NCBI GenBank assembly: GCA_003605175.1
Contig: QWDA01000002.1
Span: forward strand, 372,001 to 436,000
Direction: 5' to 3'
DNA: 64,000 nucleotides
From: Paracoccaceae bacterium
GTDB taxonomy: Bacteria > Pseudomonadota > Alphaproteobacteria > Rhodobacterales > Rhodobacteraceae
Of this stretch, positions 61,787 through 64,000 are shown piece by piece. The notes under the pieces were generated by a model. The model was given only the letters and a program-made list of their open reading frames with translations, was not told where the DNA came from and did not search any database. The position numbers and the translations under genes are program-made. The stretch's first letter is position 1; every line of letters starts with the position of its first letter.

Positions 61787-62380
61787 TCAGCCGCCCTTCT
61801 GGTCGTAGGCGGTGCCCCAGCCCCAGGCGCCCGAGCCGAAGCCGCGGGCCACCACGCGCTCGCGGTAGATCGCGGAAACATCGTCACCATCGCCGGCGAG
61901 AAGCGCCTTGGTCGAGCACATCTCGGCGCAGATCGGCAGCTTGCCCTCGGCGATCCGGTTGCGGCCGTATTTCTGGAACTCCACCTTCGACATGTCCTCT
62001 TCGGGACCGCCGTTGCAGAAGGTGCATTTGTCCATCTTGCCGCGCGATCCGAAATTGCCGGCCTGCGGATATTGCGGCGCGCCGAACGGGCAGGCGTAGA
62101 AGCAGTAGCCGCAGCCGATGCAGAGATCCTTCGAGTGCAGCACCACCCCGTCCTCGGTCTGGTAGAAGCAGTCGACCGGACAGACCGCCATGCAGGGCGC
62201 GTCGGAGCAATGCATGCACGCGACCGAGATCGATCGTTCGCCGGGCTGGCCGTCCTGGATCGTCACCACGCGGCGGCGGTTGATGCCCCAGGGCACCTCG
62301 TGCTCGTTCTTGCAGGCGGTGACGCAGGCGTTGCACTCGATGCAGCGTTCGGCGTCGCAGAGGAATTTCGCTCTGGCCAT
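61787..62380 (-). CDS. Formate dehydrogenase iron-sulfur (beta) subunit
   Basis: 197 aa. Four ferredoxin-type Cys groups: [50 protein letters not shown] and CTFCNGG plus CAEMC, enough for four [4Fe-4S] clusters. This is the short FDH3-type beta subunit. It transfers electrons from the alpha to the gamma subunit. It follows the alpha gene by 14 bp. Confidence 0.93.
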   Translation of the reverse strand: MARAKFLCDAERCIECNACVTACKNEHEVPWGINRRRVVTIQDGQPGERSISVACMHCSDAPCMAVCPVDCFYQTEDGVVLHSKDLCIGCGYCFYACPFGAPQYPQAGNFGSRGKMDKCTFCNGGPEEDMSKVEFQKYGRNRIAEGKLPICAEMCSTKALLAGDGDDVSAIYRERVVARGFGSGAWGWGTAYDQKGG

Positions 62381-62394
62381 CTCTCATTCCTCCC

Positions 62395-64000
62395 TTATGC
62401 CGCGGTGATCTTGCAGAGCGTGGCCTTGGTCTCCTGCATCTGCGTCACGGAGTCATAGCCATAGGTCTGCGCGGTATTGCTGGATTCGCCGAGCACATAG
62501 GGGTCGGCGCCCTTCGGGTATTTCGACCTTCGGTCCTCGCCCTGCCAGTAGCCGCCGAAGTGGAACGGCATGAAGGCGACGCCCGGCGCGACGCGCTCGG
62601 TGACCATCGCCTTGACCCGCACCCTGCCCTTCTCGGGGCCCTCGACCCAGACATCGCCGCCGTCGCGGAGGCCGAGATTGTTGGCGTCGCGCGGGTTCAC
62701 CTCGACGAACATCTCCTGCTGCAGCTCGGCGAGCCACGGGTTCGACCGGGTCTCGTCGCCGCCGCCCTCGTATTCGACGAGGCGCCCCGACGTGAGGATG
62801 ATGGGGTAGTCGCCCGAGAAGTCGTTCTCCTGGATCGACTTGTACATGGTCGGCACCCGCCAGAACTTCTTGTCGTCATAGGTCGGGTAATCGGCCACCA
62901 GGTCGCGCCGGGGCGTGTAGAGCGGCTCGCGGTGCAGGGGCACCGGGTCGGGGAAGGTCCAGACCACCGCGCGGGCCTTGGCATTGCCGTAGGGCGCGCA
63001 GCCATGCTTGATCGCGACCCTCTGGATGCCGCCCGAGAGGTCGGTCTTCCAGTTCGTATTGGGGCCAGCCACCACGTCGATCGCGGCGCGTTCCTCGTCG
63101 GTGAGATCGCCGTCCCAGCCGAGGTCCATCAGCATCTGCATGGTGAACTCGGGATAGCCGTCGGGGATTTCCGACCCGACCGGCGCCACCCCCTCGGCGA
63201 GGAGGTTGTCGCCATCGCGTTCGACCCCGAAGCGGGCACGGAAGCCCATGCCGCCCTCGGCGACCGGCAGCGAGATGTCATAGAGGTTCGCCGAACCCGG
63301 GTGGCCCATCTCGGCGGTCCCCCAGCAGGGCCAGGGCAGGCCGTAGAAATCGCCATCGGCCGGGCCGCCATTGGCGCGCAGTGTCGTCCTGTCGAAGGTG
63401 TGCTGGTTCGCCATGTGCAGCTTCAGCCGCTCCGGCGACTGTCCGGTGTAACCGACCGTCCACATGCCGCGATTGAATTCGCGGGTGATGTCCTCGATCA
63501 GCGGCTCGTCGCCCTCCACCGCGATGTTGCGGAAGATCCGGTCGGAGAAGCCGAACTTGTCGGCGAAGAGCTTCAGGATCACGTGGTCGGGCTTCGACTC
63601 GAACATCGGTTCGATGACCTTGTCGCGCCATTGCAGCGACCGGTTCGACGCGGTGACCGAGCCATAGGTTTCGAACTGCGTCGTCGCCGGCAGGAGATAG
63701 ACGCCGTCGGTCCGGTCCTGCATCACCGCGGTGACAGTGGGGAACGGGTCGATGACCACCAGGAGATCTAGCATCTCCATGGCCTTCTTCATGTCCGGCA
63801 GGCGGGTCTGCGAGTTCGGCGCATGGCCCCAGAACACCATCGCCCGCGTGTTGTCGGGCTGGTCGATATTCTCCTTGGCCTCGAGCACGCCATCGATCCA
63901 GCGGCTCACCGGGATGCCGGTTTCGTTGATCATCATCCGGTCGGCGCCGTCGGTGCCGGCGCCCTCCATCACCGCGAAGCGGCCACGGAGCCAGTCGAGG
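62395..64000 (-). CDS. Formate dehydrogenase alpha (molybdopterin) subunit, C-terminal part
   Basis: The frame is open from 62395 through the right edge, giving the last ~535 residues; the start and the N-terminal Fe-S and active-site region are outside the window. Seen here are AMVFWGHAPNSQTR, PAT-TQFETYGSVTASNRSLQWR, and the C-terminal molybdopterin-binding domain PIILTSGRLVEYEGGGDETRSNPWLAELQQEMFVEVNPRDANNLGLRDGGDVWVEGPEKGRVRVKA. Member of the FDH-N/FDH3 family that oxidises formate. Confidence 0.92.
   Translation of the reverse strand, partial: LDWLRGRFAVMEGAGTDGADRMMINETGIPVSRWIDGVLEAKENIDQPDNTRAMVFWGHAPNSQTRLPDMKKAMEMLDLLVVIDPFPTVTAVMQDRTDGVYLLPATTQFETYGSVTASNRSLQWRDKVIEPMFESKPDHVILKLFADKFGFSDRIFRNIAVEGDEPLIEDITREFNRGMWTVGYTGQSPERLKLHMANQHTFDRTTLRANGGPADGDFYGLPWPCWGTAEMGHPGSANLYDISLPVAEGGMGFRARFGVERDGDNLLAEGVAPVGSEIPDGYPEFTMQMLMDLGWDGDLTDEERAAIDVVAGPNTNWKTDLSGGIQRVAIKHGCAPYGNAKARAVVWTFPDPVPLHREPLYTPRRDLVADYPTYDDKKFWRVPTMYKSIQENDFSGDYPIILTSGRLVEYEGGGDETRSNPWLAELQQEMFVEVNPRDANNLGLRDGGDVWVEGPEKGRVRVKAMVTERVAPGVAFMPFHFGGYWQGEDRRSKYPKGADPYVLGESSNTAQTYGYDSVTQMQETKATLCKITAA

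Overview
The window is a GC-rich chromosomal segment of an alphaproteobacterium, most likely a member of the Rhodobacterales (Rhodobacteraceae). The lineage markers are a circularly permuted two-piece ssrA (tmRNA) gene, an alpha-type SspB adaptor, an MbfA-like ferritin/VIT protein preceded by an Irr-type iron control element, and an NnrR-controlled nitrite/nitric oxide respiration cluster. The coding style is dense, with many ATGA and TGATG overlaps. Two stretches have visibly lower GC: a membrane protein gene at 7.75-9.2 kb and a mobile element at 18.5-21.3 kb.

Layout. 0-5.1 kb: a branched-chain-amino-acid-type ABC importer (substrate-binding protein, two ATPases, an unknown protein, two permeases). 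5.3-11.5 kb: a PAS-GGDEF-EAL protein, a polytopic membrane protein, an EnvZ-like histidine kinase and a metallo-beta-lactamase-fold hydrolase. 11.6-18.5 kb: tRNA-Asn, tRNA-Gly, a thioesterase, mbfA, an ABC-2 exporter, permuted tmRNA and a YqiJ/YqiK-like flotillin pair. 18.53-21.33 kb: a complete IS1595-family element with 24-bp inverted ends, an 8-bp target duplication and five passenger genes, including a HEPN-like protein. 21.4-25.2 kb: a monooxygenase-like protein, a VWA protein, rhodanese-ChrB plus ChrA (chromate), and SspB.

25.3-33.4 kb is the most unusual part. A stand-alone roadblock/LC7 protein is followed by four same-strand GTPase genes that alternate large dynamin-like (656 and 705 aa) and smaller (493 and 390 aa) proteins. 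The last small GTPase has lost its G3 motif and ends in a region that itself looks like a roadblock domain. I know of no described system with this layout. It resembles MglA/MglB-type GTPase-roadblock partnerships combined with paired bacterial dynamins.

33.4-44.4 kb: a TauE-like exporter and DUF442 phosphatase pair, a glutamine-synthetase-like enzyme divergent from a cytosine-deaminase-like amidohydrolase, a five-gene dipeptide/oligopeptide ABC importer and a glyoxalase-fold protein. 44.7-56.7 kb: a denitrification segment (nnrS, pseudoazurin, nnrR, norCBQD, two small proteins, nnrU, hemN, nirV, nirK) with TTG-N8-CAA boxes in front of the pseudoazurin/nnrR pair, norC, hemN and nirK. It reduces nitrite to NO and NO to N2O; no nitrate or N2O reductase is present here. 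The segment lies between the C-terminal and N-terminal remnants of one short-chain dehydrogenase gene, with a transposase fragment at one junction, so it appears to have been inserted into that gene. 57.3-64 kb: a minus-strand membrane-bound formate dehydrogenase operon (alpha subunit partial, Fe-S beta, TPR protein, cytochrome b gamma, a WD40-cytochrome c fusion, a 41-aa protein and a DUF2478 protein).
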